A program made the position numbers and the translations under genes. 36,236 nucleotides of DNA, taken from NCBI RefSeq assembly GCF_000686945.1, contig NZ_JMME01000019.1, forward strand, positions 1 to 36,236, given 5' to 3'. The DNA comes from Selenomonas sp. AE3005. Its GTDB lineage: Bacteria; Bacillota; Negativicutes; Selenomonadales; Selenomonadaceae. Shown piece after piece: positions 1-5,019 of this stretch (position 1 is the stretch's first letter; each line of letters starts with the position of its first letter). The notes under the pieces are model-generated. The model was not told where the DNA came from and searched no databases. It saw only the letters and a list, made by a program, of their open reading frames with translations.

Positions 1-2
1 AG

Positions 3-33
3 GAGTCTATCCCGGATTTTGTGTAAACCTCCC
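3..33 (+). repeat. IS256 element left inverted repeat
   Basis: The segment matches the reverse complement of 1414-1445 at most positions, including the blocks GAG, TCCC, ATT and TGTGTAAAC. It lies about 40 bases before the transposase start, as expected for the transposase-binding end. Confidence 0.8.
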
Positions 34-74
34 CAGTGATGTAAAATAGGAGCATCATTTGGGGAGGTTTTATC

Positions 75-1313
75 ATGAGCAGAAAAACACGCAGTCCAGA
101 AGAACAAGCTCGCAGAGCAAAGATTCGGGAGTTGTTGCAGGCAAGCAACATTGGCAGTATGGAGGACATCCAGAACTTGTTCAGGGAAACCATTGCCGAA
201 TTTATGGAAAACGGCCTTGAAACCGAGATGGATGAATCTCTGGGCTATGGTAAGTACGACTATAAGAACAAAGATACCGACAATAGCCGCAATGGGCATA
301 GCAAAAAGAACCTTCGCACCAGCTTTGGTGAAGTTGAAGTCTCTGTCCCTAGAGACCGCAAGGGAGAGTTCGACCCGCAACTCATCAAAAAGAACCAGAC
401 CAGCATAAGTCAGGATATTGAGGAGAAGATCTTCTCCATGTATGCCAAAGGCATGACTACCAGTGATATTGAATCCCACGTTCGAGACATATATGGTATC
501 GAGGTGTCAGACACCACCATTAGCCGCATCACAGACAAAATACTGCCGATTGCCAGAGAGTGGCAGCAACGTCCACTGGAAAGCCTTTATGCCGTAGTGT
601 TTATGGATGCCATTCATTACCATGTTCGCAGTGAGGGGCAAATTGTCAAGAAAGCCGTATATATCGCCATTGGCATTGACATGGACGGACACAAAGATGT
701 ACTGGGGATGTGGGTAGGCGAGAACGAAAGTGCCAAATTCTGGGCCAACATCCTGAACAGTCTCAGGAACCGTGGTGTAGAAGACATCCTCATTGCCTGC
801 ACGGACAACCTGACGGGCTTCTCAGCAGCCATAGAGGCGGTTTTCCCACAGACAGATATACAAAACTGCATTATCCACCAATTGCGAAATTCCAGCAAAT
901 ATGTCAGCTACAAAGACCTCAAGGCACTTATGGCTGATTTGAAAGAGGTTTACGCAGCGGTAGATGAGCCATCTGCCCTGGCTGCATTGGAGCGATTTTC
1001 GGAGCGTTGGGATAAGAAATATCCCAAGATTTCCCAATCCTGGCAGGATAACTGGGCTAATTTGAGCACCTACTTTAAATTTCCCAAAGAGCTAAGAAAG
1101 TTGATTTACACCACTAATACTATTGAAGGCTTTAACCGCCAACTACGGAAAGTGACAAAAGCCAAATCTGTATTCCCGACAGATGACAGCTTGCTGAAGA
1201 TGCTTTATCTGGCCATGATGGATATTACAAGGAAATGGACAGGACGCCGCCAAGACTGGAGCCTTATCCATGCCCAGCTTGCCATTTATTTCGACGGGAG
1301 AATTCCGGAATAA
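75..1313 (+). CDS. IS256-family transposase
   Basis: This 412-residue DDE transposase has the length and layout of the IS256/MULE family. It catalyses cut-and-paste or copy-out movement of the surrounding element. The catalytic triad is visible as D178 in FMDAIHYHVR, D244 in ACTDNLTGF and E351 in TNTIEGFNRQLRK. The N-terminal third holds the helical DNA-binding part, including the typical NSRNGHSKK stretch. The ATG is preceded by GGAGG at a normal distance. The frame is uninterrupted and the inverted repeats lie just outside it, so the gene appears functional. Other frames inside it are shadows. Confidence 0.97.
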   Translation: MSRKTRSPEEQARRAKIRELLQASNIGSMEDIQNLFRETIAEFMENGLETEMDESLGYGKYDYKNKDTDNSRNGHSKKNLRTSFGEVEVSVPRDRKGEFDPQLIKKNQTSISQDIEEKIFSMYAKGMTTSDIESHVRDIYGIEVSDTTISRITDKILPIAREWQQRPLESLYAVVFMDAIHYHVRSEGQIVKKAVYIAIGIDMDGHKDVLGMWVGENESAKFWANILNSLRNRGVEDILIACTDNLTGFSAAIEAVFPQTDIQNCIIHQLRNSSKYVSYKDLKALMADLKEVYAAVDEPSALAALERFSERWDKKYPKISQSWQDNWANLSTYFKFPKELRKLIYTTNTIEGFNRQLRKVTKAKSVFPTDDSLLKMLYLAMMDITRKWTGRRQDWSLIHAQLAIYFDGRIPE

Positions 1314-1413
1314 AAAATGCCTGCACTACCAAGAATCTCTTGGTGTGCAGACAAAGGATTTCTATACTTCGATATAGAAAGAAAAAAAATACTATACCTG
1401 TTTTACATTGCTA

Positions 1414-1445
1414 CAGGGAGTTTACACAGAATTTGGGACAGCCTC
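1414..1445 (+). repeat. IS256 element right inverted repeat
   Basis: This is the inverted partner of bases 3-33. It lies 100 bases after the transposase stop and marks the right end of the element. Confidence 0.8.
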
Positions 1446-1458
1446 GAAATAAGCCGTG

Positions 1459-1486
1459 AGGCAGGTTCCCCGGAACCTGCCTTTTT
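1459..1486 (+). terminator. Intrinsic terminator next to the IS end
   Basis: A perfect 11-base-pair stem (AGGCAGGTTCC with GGAACCTGCCT, loop CC) is followed by TTTT. It sits just outside the IS right end. It probably terminated a host gene displaced by the insertion, since no intact gene leads into it now. Confidence 0.75.
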
Positions 1487-1527
1487 CGGGCGCTGTGGAT
1501 GCAGAACATGATTCTTTACTTTTTAAC

Positions 1528-1566
1528 CAAAACACAAGAGCGGCTGACATTTGATATGTCAGCCGC
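1528..1566 (-). terminator. Terminator of the minus-strand peptide operon
   Basis: The stem GCGGCTGACA/TGTCAGCCGC has a 7-base loop. On the minus strand it is followed by a T-rich run. It begins 14 bases after the stop of the last minus-strand peptide gene, so it most likely ends that operon. Confidence 0.7.
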
Positions 1567-1579
1567 CTTATTGTTTTAA

Positions 1580-1741
1580 TTAGAGAGAATTAAACAGGTC
1601 AGCCCAGGATTGTGCCGCATCTTCAACCTCATTGACAATTACATCTCCCGCATCTTCAAAAAAGTCGCCAATTTCACTAAGCCAATTACCGCCAGCCACC
1701 GTGTCCAATTGCATTACGTTAAGTTCTTTCTTGTCCATCAT
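1580..1741 (-). CDS. Double-glycine leader peptide 1 (acidic core)
   Basis: This 53-residue gene is too short for routine ORF calling. Its leader reads MMDKKELNVMQLDTVAGG. The double-glycine leader type is normally cleaved after GG by the peptidase domain of an ABC exporter (PCAT). The predicted 35-residue core has no basic residue and about nine acidic ones, with W at the start and again near the end. It could form an amphipathic helix. A purine-rich GGGG site precedes the first ATG. It is the last gene of a three-gene minus-strand operon. The leader and upstream bases closely match peptide 3, which indicates duplication. The leader call is direct from sequence; the exported-peptide role is inferred from the leader family. 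The target is unknown. Confidence 0.8.
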   Translation of the reverse strand: MMDKKELNVMQLDTVAGGNWLSEIGDFFEDAGDVIVNEVEDAAQSWADLFNSL

Positions 1742-1780
1742 TTTTGACATCCCCTTTCTTTTCTGCTTAGTTGACTTTAA

Positions 1781-1936
1781 CTATTTTGGACTTATTCTAT
1801 GATCCACAGGGTCATTCCACGGGCATAAATGAGGATCATCTACAGGGTCAAAAGAGGGATCACCAAGAGGAGGAGTCTCGATTCCGCCGGCAATCATTTC
1901 CATTTCCATAATCTCTAGTTCCTTCTTGTCCATCAT
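1781..1936 (-). CDS. Double-glycine leader peptide 2 (Pro/Asp-rich core)
   Basis: The peptide has 51 residues. The leader MMDKKELEIMEMEMIAGG is followed by a 33-residue core rich in proline and aspartate (GDPSFDPVDDPHLCPWNDP), with one cysteine and net negative charge. The start is fixed by AGGAGG upstream of an ATG-ATG pair; a longer open frame reaching upstream lacks such a site and is not used. It lies between peptides 3 and 1 in a minus-strand operon, with gaps of 25 and 39 bases. The core resembles neither neighbour, although the leaders are near-identical. The repeated DP units and the single Cys are unusual for a pore-forming bacteriocin. Function unknown. Confidence 0.8.
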   Translation of the reverse strand: MMDKKELEIMEMEMIAGGIETPPLGDPSFDPVDDPHLCPWNDPVDHRISPK

Positions 1937-1961
1937 TTTGAAAACCTCCTTTCCATTGATA

Positions 1962-2162
1962 TTACTCTTGGATAGGATATATCGCATCATAAACCATCTC
2001 CATGCCCTTCCAGGTCACTTCCACTACTTCGTTTGTAACATCTTCAACGCCGTTCCAGACATCCTTGGCGGTATCTTCAACAAAATCCACAACATCACCA
2101 ATCCAACTACCACCAGCCACCATGTCCATCTCCATCATGTTAAGTTCTTTCTTGTCCATCAT
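1962..2162 (-). CDS. Double-glycine leader peptide 3 (acidic, Trp/Val-rich core)
   Basis: The peptide has 66 residues. The leader is MMDKKELNMMEMDMVAGG and the core has 48 residues, three Trp, many Val and about twelve acidic against two basic residues. The start SWIGDVVDFVED parallels NWLSEIGDFFED in peptide 1, so these two cores are related, unlike most in the array. It is the first gene of the minus-strand operon and starts from a GGGG-containing site. Its upstream region is divergent from peptide 4 and contains the tract GCCTATACATACGCTTGA, which is also found upstream of the cyclase at 6436-7098. Export by a peptidase-ABC transporter is inferred; none is encoded in the window. Confidence 0.8.
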   Translation of the reverse strand: MMDKKELNMMEMDMVAGGSWIGDVVDFVEDTAKDVWNGVEDVTNEVVEVTWKGMEMVYDAIYPIQE

Positions 2163-2206
2163 TTTTGACAGCCCCTTTCTTTTGTGTTTAGTTGACTTTG
2201 ATTACC

Positions 2207-2339
2207 TTTGCCTATACATACGCTTGATAAAGTCAAGTATTACATTTTTTTTCTCCAGCACTACACACTTTTTGCTTTCGGGGATATAAAGAACAGAAAG
2301 TAAGATAACAACATGCTAAGATGTGAGGAGGAAAACAAA
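2207..2339 (+). repeat. Upstream cassette module, copy A (divergent control region)
   Basis: This is one of five copies of a module that precedes peptide cassettes. It contains an imperfect palindrome CTTGATAAAGTCAAG, a T-rich tract with two ACATTTTTT/ACACTTTTT-like 9-mers, the promoter core at 2262-2290, and a GAGGAGG ribosome site. The other copies lie at 3207-3314, 3870-3977, 4571-4651 (shortened) and 7141-7235. Confidence 0.8.
2262..2290 (+). promoter_or_regulatory. Cassette promoter, copy A
   Basis: TACACA, a 17-base spacer and TATAAA resemble a sigma-70 promoter with a weak -35. The spacer carries the conserved block CTTTCGGGGA. A weak -35 with conserved upstream direct repeats suggests an activator-dependent promoter (inference). 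Confidence 0.55.
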
Positions 2340-2528
2340 ATGGACAAGAAATTCATGAATAAGATGGACGGTATGGAAATGGACAAGGTATCTGGAGGAC
2401 GATGCAATCCCGGTGGGAGCAAGAAACGTCCCCGTCCTAGCTTCCATGACAGTAATGCAAATTCTATGGCAGCTAATATAATGGGGGCCACCGAGAACGC
2501 AAATTCTATGGCAGCAAAAGGTAAATAA
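2340..2528 (+). CDS. Double-glycine leader peptide 4 (cationic, repeated NANSMAA core)
   Basis: The peptide has 62 residues. The leader MDKKFMNKMDGMEMDKVSGG is followed by a 42-residue core that starts with a basic Pro/Gly-rich part (RCNPGGSKKRPRP). It ends in two copies of NANSMAA separated by a short linker. The ATG is preceded by GAGGAGG; an open frame beginning 27 bases upstream is ignored because of that site. The NANSMAA segment and its DNA, plus the bases after the stop (AATAGCGACACAGG), recur in peptide 7, which is evidence of exchange between genes. It is transcribed from cassette promoter A and ended by the terminator at 2554-2584. Function unknown; an exported antimicrobial or signalling peptide is possible. 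Confidence 0.82.
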   Translation: MDKKFMNKMDGMEMDKVSGGRCNPGGSKKRPRPSFHDSNANSMAANIMGATENANSMAAKGK

Positions 2529-2553
2529 TAGCGACACAGGAGAAGACATAGAC

Positions 2554-2584
2554 AGAGGGCATATCATCAGATGTGCGCTCTTTT
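2554..2584 (+). terminator. Cassette terminator, copy 1
   Basis: The hairpin AGAGGGC(A) / TGCGCTCT is followed by TTTTATTGTG. It belongs to the 3' repeat found after nearly every plus-strand peptide gene. This copy continues as a long repeat to about 2656 that matches 4884-4984. Confidence 0.65.
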
Positions 2585-2658
2585 ATTGTGTCTGCGGAAA
2601 GCGTAGTTCATAATTAAATATAAATCATGGACTGACATGGCGTTAACATAAAAAGAGA

Positions 2659-2680
2659 GGGAGGCATTGCCTCCCTTTTG
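2659..2680 (-). terminator. Terminator between convergent genes
   Basis: The perfect stem GGGAGGC/GCCTCCC has the loop ATT. T runs lie on both sides, so it can act in both directions. It mainly serves the minus-strand gene ending at 2684. Confidence 0.7.
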
Positions 2681-2683
2681 TCA

Positions 2684-3139
2684 TTATTGATTAGCCAAAT
2701 GAAACCTTATTCTAGAGATAATAAGCTCTATCATCTCTTCGGAAAATTCAGCCTGATAATAATTGTAATTTACCCTAGTAACCGCAGATAACCCCGTAAC
2801 CATAGGTGAATAAAAAGAGTCCTTTTGCAGGAACATCTCGATGGTTTTCTTATTTGCTGATGCCCATCCCAATTCAACATGTACTCCGCCTGAAATAGTG
2901 GAACCTGGAATACAACATACTAGGTCGCATTTTTTTATAGTATCGTAATCAATTCTTGTACTTTCGATATCAGAAGTATATTCTTTTCCAAAATTCTCAC
3001 GTTCAACGGCCAAGAAATAATCAACGCCCTCGTTCTTAATTTTACGAGTTAATAAAGAAAAAAACTTTCGATATTTTTCTTTAACCATGTAATTTTCATC
3101 ACATAACTGGGTATATGGTGTAGCTAAGAAAACAAACAT
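2684..3139 (-). CDS. Nucleoside 2-deoxyribosyltransferase-like protein
   Basis: The protein has 151 residues. The N-terminus MFVFLATPYTQ and the later block CDLVCCIPGSTISGGVHVELGWASA fit the nucleoside 2-deoxyribosyltransferase / nucleotide N-hydrolase fold. In that fold a Glu of the G-x-x-x-E-x-G-x-A motif attacks the glycosidic bond. That Glu is present (GVHVELGWA). No signal peptide or membrane segment is seen. AAGGAGGC precedes the ATG at a normal distance. The gene sits between peptide cassettes 4 and 5 on the opposite strand with its own terminator. The fold also occurs in NAD-cleaving and defence proteins, so a nucleotide-salvage role is not certain. An immunity role for the peptides is possible but unsupported. 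Confidence 0.7.
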   Translation of the reverse strand: MFVFLATPYTQLCDENYMVKEKYRKFFSLLTRKIKNEGVDYFLAVERENFGKEYTSDIESTRIDYDTIKKCDLVCCIPGSTISGGVHVELGWASANKKTIEMFLQKDSFYSPMVTGLSAVTRVNYNYYQAEFSEEMIELIISRIRFHLANQ

Positions 3140-3238
3140 TGAACGATGCCTCCTTAATAAATATATAATTTAATAATTCTATATAAATTAACTAAATCCT
3201 CTTAATAAAGTCAAGTATTACATTTTTTTCTCCCGTAC

Positions 3239-3267
3239 TACACATTTTTTGCTTTCGGGGATATAAA
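3239..3267 (+). promoter_or_regulatory. Cassette promoter, copy B
   Basis: TACACA, 17 bases and TATAAA lie within the same conserved block as copy A. The upstream module begins near 3207 with AAAGTCAAGTATTACA and drives peptide 5. Confidence 0.55.
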
Positions 3268-3314
3268 GAACAGAAAGCAAAAACAACACTCAAGATTGTG
3301 AGGAGGAAAATAAA

Positions 3315-3551
3315 ATGGATAAGCTGATGATGAACAAACTGGACGATATGGAACTGGACATGGTAGCTGGTGGATACGTTAAGAACGGAGGTCCAGATGA
3401 TAATAATTCTCCAGCTCATCGATTGGGTCGTAAAATGAACAATGCAATAGTAAATGGCGGTAAAGCAGTAGTAAATGGAGTTAAAGCAGTTGGCAGCGCG
3501 TTTGGAAGATTTTTCCGCTTGGCTCGTGAGTGTAGAGACAGGGCTCTGTAA
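3315..3551 (+). CDS. Double-glycine leader peptide 5 (cationic amphipathic core)
   Basis: The peptide has 78 residues. The leader MDKLMMNKLDDMELDMVAGG is followed by a 58-residue core with about +7 net charge. The middle (NGGKAVVNGVKAVGSAFGR) has the small-residue and hydrophobic spacing typical of membrane-active class II bacteriocins. The end is rich in Arg with one Cys. AGGAGG lies upstream. Its first 59 coding bases match those of peptide 6 exactly, after which the two genes are unrelated. It has its own promoter (copy B) and terminator (3562-3592). Bacteriocin-like function is inferred from charge and pattern; export would need a peptidase-ABC transporter encoded elsewhere. Confidence 0.82.
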   Translation: MDKLMMNKLDDMELDMVAGGYVKNGGPDDNNSPAHRLGRKMNNAIVNGGKAVVNGVKAVGSAFGRFFRLARECRDRAL

Positions 3552-3561
3552 ATTCATAGTC

Positions 3562-3592
3562 AGAGGGCATATCATCAGATGTGCTCTCTTTT
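3562..3592 (+). terminator. Cassette terminator, copy 2
   Basis: AGAGGGCA and TGCTCTCT pair across CATCAGA and are followed by TTTATTG. This is the same 3' repeat as at 2554, and homology stops abruptly at about 3610. Confidence 0.65.
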
Positions 3593-3610
3593 ATTGTGTC
3601 TGCAGAAAGC

Positions 3611-3682
3611 AAGGCCGCCAACCTCAAAGAAGAGGCCAGGACAATTATCAGGAACAGCGAGATAGGAGGACACAAGGCATGA
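3611..3682 (+). pseudogene. C-terminal remnant of the gene upstream of YolD (UmuC/DinB-type?)
   Basis: Directly after the cassette repeat, a frame reads KAANLKEEARTIIRNSEIGG and ends in a TGA that overlaps the ATG of the YolD-like gene (ATGA). The composition looks coding, and the translational coupling fits the usual UmuC/DinB-YolD gene order. Only about 23 codons remain. The UmuC assignment is inferred from gene order, not from a diagnostic motif. Confidence 0.4.
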
Positions 3683-3870
3683 TAACACGCAGAGATATTA
3701 AGGACTACCAGCACATAATCAACCTGCCACGCCCCGAACCACAGAGGCACATACGTATGGCCATGTACAAACGTGCCGCCCAATTCGCCCCCTTTGCCGC
3801 CTTGACCGGCTATGAAGAAATAGTGCAGGCAACAGCCAAGGCCCACGAAAAAGTAGTGGCGGGCGGTTGA
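3679..3870 (+). pseudogene. YolD-like protein, 3' end truncated by cassette module
   Basis: The frame encodes 63 residues starting at an ATG behind AGGAGGA. The segment YKRAAQFAPFAALTGYEEIV is the hallmark of the YolD-like family, which is usually encoded beside Y-family DNA polymerases. Family members are usually about 90-120 residues. Here the protein stops at VVAGG, with its TGA exactly where the upstream module of cassette C begins (TTGAAAGTCAAG). The 3' end was therefore probably lost when the cassette arrived or recombined. It has no link in function to the peptides and marks a former SOS-type polymerase operon. Confidence 0.65.
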
Positions 3871-3901
3871 AAGTCAAGTATTACATTTTTTTCTCCCGCA
3901 C

Positions 3902-3930
3902 TACACACTTTTTGCTTTCGGGGATATAAA
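3902..3930 (+). promoter_or_regulatory. Cassette promoter, copy C
   Basis: TACACA, 17 bases and TATAAA, nearly identical to copies A and B. The two upstream 9-mers ACATTTTTT and ACACTTTTT start 22 bases apart. It drives peptide 6 and, through a fused junction, peptide 7. Confidence 0.55.
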
Positions 3931-3977
3931 GAACAGAAAGCAAAAACAATACTCAAAGATGTGAGGAGGTACATAAA

Positions 3978-4133
3978 ATGGATAAGCTGATGATGAACAA
4001 ACTGGACGATATGGAACTGGACATGGTAGCTGGTGGGAAAGTGGAATTCCCTAAATTCCTTAGATTTCTTAAAAAGGATAAGCCACCTAAAAAGCCCACG
4101 GTTAGCCCAAACAGACTTATCAGAATACCGTGA
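3978..4133 (+). CDS. Double-glycine leader peptide 6 (short, strongly cationic core)
   Basis: The peptide has 51 residues and is too short for routine calling. The leader MDKLMMNKLDDMELDMVAGG is identical to that of peptide 5. The 31-residue core (start KVEFPKFLRFLKKDKPPKKP) has seven Lys and three Arg against one Asp and one Glu, plus several Pro. This is the profile of a cationic antimicrobial peptide. GAGGAGG lies ahead of the ATG. No full terminator follows: the partial 3' repeat at 4171 runs straight into the ribosome site of peptide 7, so the two are probably co-transcribed. The antimicrobial role is inferred from composition only. Confidence 0.82.
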   Translation: MDKLMMNKLDDMELDMVAGGKVEFPKFLRFLKKDKPPKKPTVSPNRLIRIP

Positions 4134-4170
4134 AAAGGCCTCTTGATTATACAACAACATAAGTCGTGGC

Positions 4171-4207
4171 AGAGGGCATATCATCAGATTGTAAGGAGGA
4201 AAATAAA
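4171..4207 (+). repeat. Recombined junction: half terminator fused to ribosome site
   Basis: AGAGGGCATATCATCAGAT is the left half of the cassette 3' repeat. It continues directly as TGTAAGGAGGAAAATAAAATG, the right end of the 5' module. The terminator right arm and a whole promoter are missing. The short identity at AGAT/TGT is a likely recombination point. Confidence 0.75.
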
Positions 4208-4402
4208 ATGGAAAAGAAGTTCATGAATAAGCTGGACAATATGGAAATGGATATGGTAGCTGGGGCTAGGGGATATGTGCCAATGCCGCCTTGGACGCGT
4301 CATTCCGGTTGCCATGACAGTAATGCAAATTCTATGGCAGCAAATGTAGACGAAACACAAAATGCACGTTGGAGAGAAATTGCAAAGATAAAACCAGACT
4401 AA
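4208..4402 (+). CDS. Double-glycine-type peptide 7 with GA in place of GG
   Basis: The peptide has 64 residues. The leader MEKKFMNKLDNMEMDMVAGA ends in GA rather than GG; GA is tolerated by some leader peptidases but may change cleavage here. The core has a Pro/Trp-rich start (RGYVPMPPWTRHSGC) with one Cys, then DSNANSMAAN, which is shared with peptide 4, then a mixed-charge tail. Net charge is near +1, unlike the other plus-strand cores. AGGAGG precedes the ATG. The gene has no promoter of its own because of the fused junction upstream, and it ends at a full cassette terminator (4428-4458). It may be a recombinant in the course of diversification. Confidence 0.78.
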   Translation: MEKKFMNKLDNMEMDMVAGARGYVPMPPWTRHSGCHDSNANSMAANVDETQNARWREIAKIKPD

Positions 4403-4427
4403 TAGCGACACAGGTATAGACACAGCC

Positions 4428-4458
4428 AAAGGGCATATCATCAGATGTGCTCTCTTTT
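4428..4458 (+). terminator. Cassette terminator, copy 4
   Basis: AAGGGCATATCATCAGATG-type hairpin with TGCTCTC on the right and TTTT after it. The left arm is one pair weaker than in other copies. The 3' repeat continues to about 4503 (ATAATTAAATATAAATC). Confidence 0.6.
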
Positions 4459-4572
4459 ATTGTGTCTGCAGAAAGCGTGGTTTATAATTAAATATAAATC
4501 ATGAGCGCTTGCAGTATGCAGGTGGTATGGTTACCTTTCGCCACACATTCAGTGTGAAAAAATCAATCTAAC

Positions 4573-4602
4573 TACACACTTTCCCTACTTCGGGGATATA
4601 AA
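4573..4602 (+). promoter_or_regulatory. Cassette promoter, copy D (shortened module)
   Basis: TACACA, 18 bases and TATAAA with CTTCGGGGA kept. The upstream AAAGTCAAG palindrome and the first 9-mer are missing and replaced by unrelated sequence. If those sites bind a regulator, peptide 8 would be controlled differently. Confidence 0.5.
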
Positions 4603-4651
4603 GAACAGAAAGCAAAATAACAACATACAAAAGTGTGAGGAGGAATATAAA

Positions 4652-4870
4652 ATGACTAAGAAGTTCATGAACAAGATGGACAATATGGCACTGGACAAGG
4701 TATCTGGTGGAAGAATAATCTTGACGCCAAAATTAGATAATTCAGGTAAAATCGGAAATGCTATAGAAAATAAGATCAAAAAAGGAGTTAAGGAAATTAA
4801 GGAGTTCTTCGATTTCTTAAAACCAAAGTGGACACAGCCAGGTAAGCTCAAAAACAACATTATCGCTTGA
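4652..4870 (+). CDS. Double-glycine leader peptide 8 (Lys-rich core)
   Basis: The peptide has 72 residues. The leader MTKKFMNKMDNMALDKVSGG is followed by a 52-residue core with eleven Lys and one Arg against about five acidic residues. The helical-looking middle is NKIKKGVKEIKEFFDFLKP. GAGGAGG precedes the ATG. It is the last plus-strand cassette, with promoter D and terminator at 4884-4914. The regular spacing of Ile/Val/Phe among Lys suggests a cationic amphipathic helix. A bacteriocin-like role is plausible but unproven. No partner immunity gene is recognisable downstream, where the next gene is a convergent esterase. Confidence 0.82.
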   Translation: MTKKFMNKMDNMALDKVSGGRIILTPKLDNSGKIGNAIENKIKKGVKEIKEFFDFLKPKWTQPGKLKNNIIA

Positions 4871-4883
4871 TTACAGAATAGCC

Positions 4884-4984
4884 AGAGAGCATATCATCAG
4901 ATGTGCTCTCTTTTATTGTGTCTGCAGAAAGCGTGGTTCATAATTAAATATAAATCGCGGACTGACATGGCGTGAACATAAAAA
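4884..4984 (+). repeat. Long 3' cassette repeat, second full copy
   Basis: The first 31 bases form the terminator AGAGAGCA/TGCTCTCT with TTTT after it. The remainder (TGTCTGCAGAAAGCG, ATAATTAAATATAAATC, GGACTGACATGGCGT) matches 2554-2656 nearly base for base. This shows that entire cassettes with flanks were duplicated. Confidence 0.8.
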
Positions 4985-5007
4985 GGGAAGCTGTCTCACA
5001 GCCTCCC
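4980..5007 (-). terminator. Terminator of the esterase gene
   Basis: On the minus strand GGGAGGCTGT pairs with ACAGCTTCCC and is followed by TTTT. It begins 13 bases after the esterase stop. Confidence 0.65.
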
Positions 5008-5019
5008 TGGTATGCGTGT

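Larger units (their letters stand above)
3..1445 (+). mobile_element. IS256-family insertion sequence, complete
   Basis: The element consists of one transposase gene bounded by imperfect terminal inverted repeats of about 30 bases. Both ends share the core GTGTAAAC and an outer TCCC block. The transposase reading frame is intact, so the copy may be active. The left edge lies at the first bases of the window, so a target-site duplication cannot be judged. The IS256 assignment rests on the transposase sequence; the boundaries are inferred from the repeats and could be off by one or two bases. Confidence 0.85.

Noticed and set aside
2316-4441. Several minus-strand open frames starting MICPL across the peptide array
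   Set aside because: They are antisense readings of the repeated terminator/promoter modules and leaders. The repeated start comes from the repeat itself, with no ribosome sites.
2207-4984. CRISPR-like impression from regularly repeated blocks
   Set aside because: The repeats are about 100 bases, flank ORFs with ribosome sites, and contain promoter and terminator signals. Spacers are genes of 150-240 bases.
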